A DNA stretch of 7,346 nucleotides. Origin: JAKQHY01 sp034429675 (lineage in GTDB: Bacteria > Chloroflexota > Anaerolineae > B4-G1 > SLSP01). The notes beneath the pieces were generated by a model that worked only from the letters and a program-made list of their open reading frames with translations, searched no databases and was not told the DNA's origin. Positions 6,276-7,346 of this stretch are shown piece after piece. The stretch is from assembly GCA_034429675.1 (NCBI GenBank), contig DAOUFX010000325.1, forward strand, positions 1 to 7,346, in the 5' to 3' direction. The translations under genes were made by a program, and so were the position numbers. Position 1 is the stretch's first letter; each line of letters begins with the position of its first letter.

Positions 6276-6334
6276 GCGAATCAGCGAATCAGCGAGTTAC
6301 CGATTACCGATTTCCAGTTTCACGTTTCACGTCC
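6276..6334 (-). repeat. Third modular repeat array, inverted relative to the first two
   Basis: On the plus strand this reads as two GCGAATCA octamers and GCGAGTTA (6276-6299), then five heptamers: CCGATTA, CCGATTT, CCAGTTT, CACGTTT and CACGTCC (6300-6334). Its reverse complement shows the same modules in the same order as the array after rsgA: CGTGAAA, then GGAAATC, then GGTAATC and GGTAA, then CGCTGATT octamers. It therefore runs with transcription of the flanking minus-strand genes, as the other arrays do with theirs. Confidence 0.82.
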
Positions 6335-6396
6335 CCCCGCATCCTGCTTCCTCCATAAAGTACCACCAACGAGAAAAACTGTCAAACGCAATTCAG

Positions 6397-6408
6397 GGTG
6401 TCCACACC
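6397..6408. other. Short perfect palindromic element
   Basis: GGTGT-CC-ACACC is a perfect 5-bp inverted repeat with a 2-nt centre, in the gap between the lipoprotein and the small membrane protein gene. It has operator-like form, but nothing else supports regulation, and a 5-bp repeat can arise by chance. Confidence 0.2.
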
Positions 6409-6427
6409 GAGAGAAAATTGAGCTGAC

Positions 6428-6469
6428 GGGGAACGGTTTCGCAGACGAGTTCCCCCGCCTGCGAAAACC
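6428..6469 (-). terminator. Overlapping inverted repeats downstream of the lipoprotein gene; weak terminator candidate
   Basis: Two inverted repeats interlock. GGGGAAC (6428-6434) pairs with GTTCCCC (6449-6455), and GGTTTCGCAG (6435-6444) pairs with CTGCGAAAACC (6459-6469) with one bulged A. They cannot both form as simple hairpins. The element begins 17 nt after the lipoprotein stop codon in its transcript. A modest T-rich stretch (ATTTTCTC in the minus strand) follows farther on, so termination would be weak or conditional. Confidence 0.4.
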
Positions 6470-6486
6470 TCTCCCGGCAGCGCGCG

Positions 6487-7284
6487 CTAATTCAAATAGC
6501 TCCAATAACCGCTGTTGTACAGAACCCAGAGATGGCCGCCCTGATCCTTGACGATGGTGCCGCGATCGAAGGACTGCCACACGGCATCGTACCCGTGTTC
6601 ATTTTCCAGCGCCCACCCCAACCGGTTGCGCACCTCGACGTTCCGGCACCACTGGCGGCTAAAACCACGGATCGGCTTGAAATATCCAGCCGGCGCCGGA
6701 CCAAACTCAGGGCAGGCGTCGTCGGGATCGCCCTCTTTGTAAACATCGGCGGTGATAAAAACCTGGTGGCCGTAATTGGCAAGAATGAAGGCATCGTCCC
6801 GATCCTCGCGCCAGAACATGCGCCCGCCCTCGAACGCTTGCTCCGCCGTCCAGAGGCTCGCCTGCGCAGCGGTAGGGCAACCCACGGCGTAGTCCAGCCG
6901 GTAGCGAGAGAACAGAGATTGCAGATCCGCGCCCACGGCGATCGGGCACGGCGTGGGCGTAGACGGCGCCCAGGTGGGTAAAGGAGTCGCCGTCACCACG
7001 ACGCGCACCACCTTCGGCGGCGCCGGCGTGGGGGTGAGCGTCGGCGTGGGGGTGAGCGTCGGCGTCACGGTGGGCAGCGGCGTCGGCGTCTGCTCCAAAA
7101 CTGCTACCCGCGTCGCCAGGGCAACGTTCTGCGCCTGCAACGCCAACAACGTGGCCTGCACGCCTGCATCCGGCGTCGAGGAAGCCGGCGTCGCCGTCGC
7201 TTCGTCCTCCTGGATGACGCGGGCGGTGCAGGACATCAACAAACAACCCAGAACCATTATCAACAGAACCTTTTTGCGTAACAT
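6487..7284 (-). CDS. Lipoprotein with Thr/Pro-rich linker and duplicated C-terminal motif
   Basis: The 265-residue protein begins with a type II signal peptide: basic MLRKK, a hydrophobic core, and the lipobox LMSC with C19 as the lipidated residue. It should therefore be anchored on the outer face of the membrane. A predicted coiled-coil-like helix covers about 42-64 (rich in Ala, Leu, Gln and Val), followed by a Thr/Pro-rich linker (65-113) and a folded C-terminal domain (about 114-265). That domain contains two related motifs, F-E-G-G-x-M-F-W-R-E-D near 151-161 and F-D-R-G-T-I-V-K-D near 239-247. Each is followed by a hydrophobic strand, FILAN and LWVLYN. Cys residues at 113, 136, 191 and 213 could form disulfides. 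I recall similar modular proteins from Chloroflexota but cannot assign a ligand. The start is fixed by AAGGAGG at 7290-7296; an upstream ATG (7341) lies in the 17-bp repeat. Confidence 0.9.
   Translation of the reverse strand: MLRKKVLLIMVLGCLLMSCTARVIQEDEATATPASSTPDAGVQATLLALQAQNVALATRVAVLEQTPTPLPTVTPTLTPTPTLTPTPAPPKVVRVVVTATPLPTWAPSTPTPCPIAVGADLQSLFSRYRLDYAVGCPTAAQASLWTAEQAFEGGRMFWREDRDDAFILANYGHQVFITADVYKEGDPDDACPEFGPAPAGYFKPIRGFSRQWCRNVEVRNRLGWALENEHGYDAVWQSFDRGTIVKDQGGHLWVLYNSGYWSYLN
7025..7060 (-). repeat. Two perfect 18-bp tandem copies in the Thr/Pro linker
   Basis: The 18-bp unit at 7025-7042 is repeated exactly at 7043-7060, with a degenerate third copy after it. On the minus strand the unit codes for the hexapeptide TLTPTP (residues 76-81 and 82-87). 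Its length is a multiple of three, so gain or loss of copies changes linker length without a frameshift. Confidence 0.85.
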
Positions 7285-7289
7285 CGTAT

Positions 7290-7296
7290 CCTCCTT
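7290..7296 (-). promoter_or_regulatory. Strong ribosome binding site of the lipoprotein gene
   Basis: AAGGAGG on the minus strand, 5 nt before the ATG at 7284. It is a full match to the anti-Shine-Dalgarno core and excludes the longer open frame that starts at 7341. Confidence 0.88.
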
Positions 7297-7310
7297 AAAG
7301 ATAGTGAATA

Positions 7311-7346
7311 GGGGATTGGGGCAATTAGGGGATTGGGGCAATTAGG
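7311..7346. repeat. 17-bp tandem repeat resembling STRR, cut by the window end
   Basis: GGGGATTGGGGCAATTA occurs twice in perfect tandem (7311-7327 and 7328-7344), and two bases of a third copy are visible before the window ends. The complement, rich in CCCCAAT, resembles the STRR sequences of cyanobacteria. The array precedes the ribosome binding site of the lipoprotein gene by 14 nt in transcript direction. Its full length lies outside the window. Confidence 0.8.

Noticed and set aside
5928..6551. A 207-codon plus-strand frame crossing the small membrane protein gene and the intergenic repeats
   Set aside because: It runs antisense to the membrane protein gene, crosses the repeat array and has no supporting start site. 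The minus-strand reading has an ATG with a good ribosome binding site and a plausible membrane segment.

Overview
The window looks like a chromosomal segment from a GC-rich bacterium, most probably a member of the Chloroflexota (Anaerolineae/Caldilineae type). The clues are the lipoprotein with a Thr/Pro-rich linker and a C-terminal domain of a kind I associate with that phylum, intergenic spaces filled with short heptamer-type repeats, and the gene set. No RNA gene, transposase, CRISPR array or phage gene is visible. The taxonomic call is inference.

Layout. Positions 1-149 hold a probable sigma70-type promoter and a leader stem-loop. They precede rsgA (150-1142, ribosome-assembly GTPase). 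A HAD-family phosphatase follows (1314-2024), then a PlsC-like acyltransferase (2291-3031), a YgiQ/UPF0313 radical SAM protein (3039-4799) and a fusion of a UPF0158-like domain with a nucleotidyltransferase (4786-5829), all on the plus strand. The last three form a tight unit, with a 7-nt gap and a 14-nt overlap, that ends at a strong hairpin terminator (5837-5868). Beyond it two minus-strand genes converge on the same terminator: a Thr/Pro-linker lipoprotein (7284 down to 6487) and, downstream of it, a small single-pass membrane protein (6254 down to 5880).

The genes do not form one obvious pathway. rsgA is ribosome maturation, the acyltransferase is probably lipid related, and the YgiQ and UPF0158-nucleotidyltransferase proteins have unknown substrates. 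The co-directional packing of the acyltransferase, radical SAM and nucleotidyltransferase genes suggests co-expression only.

The most unusual content is intergenic. The gap between rsgA and the HAD gene is almost entirely 22 heptamers in one unbroken register (1144-1297). Related arrays lie after the HAD gene (2013-2096, overlapping its stop codon; octamers at 2232-2255) and, in inverted orientation, between the two minus-strand genes (6276-6334). The shared modules run in the direction of transcription of the flanking genes at all three sites. A 17-bp STRR-like repeat (7311-7346) precedes the lipoprotein gene, and a pair of REP-like palindromes lies at 2132-2184. No intergenic stretch exceeds 300 bases. 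Positions 1-35 are a C-rich to T-rich tract in which I see no gene.
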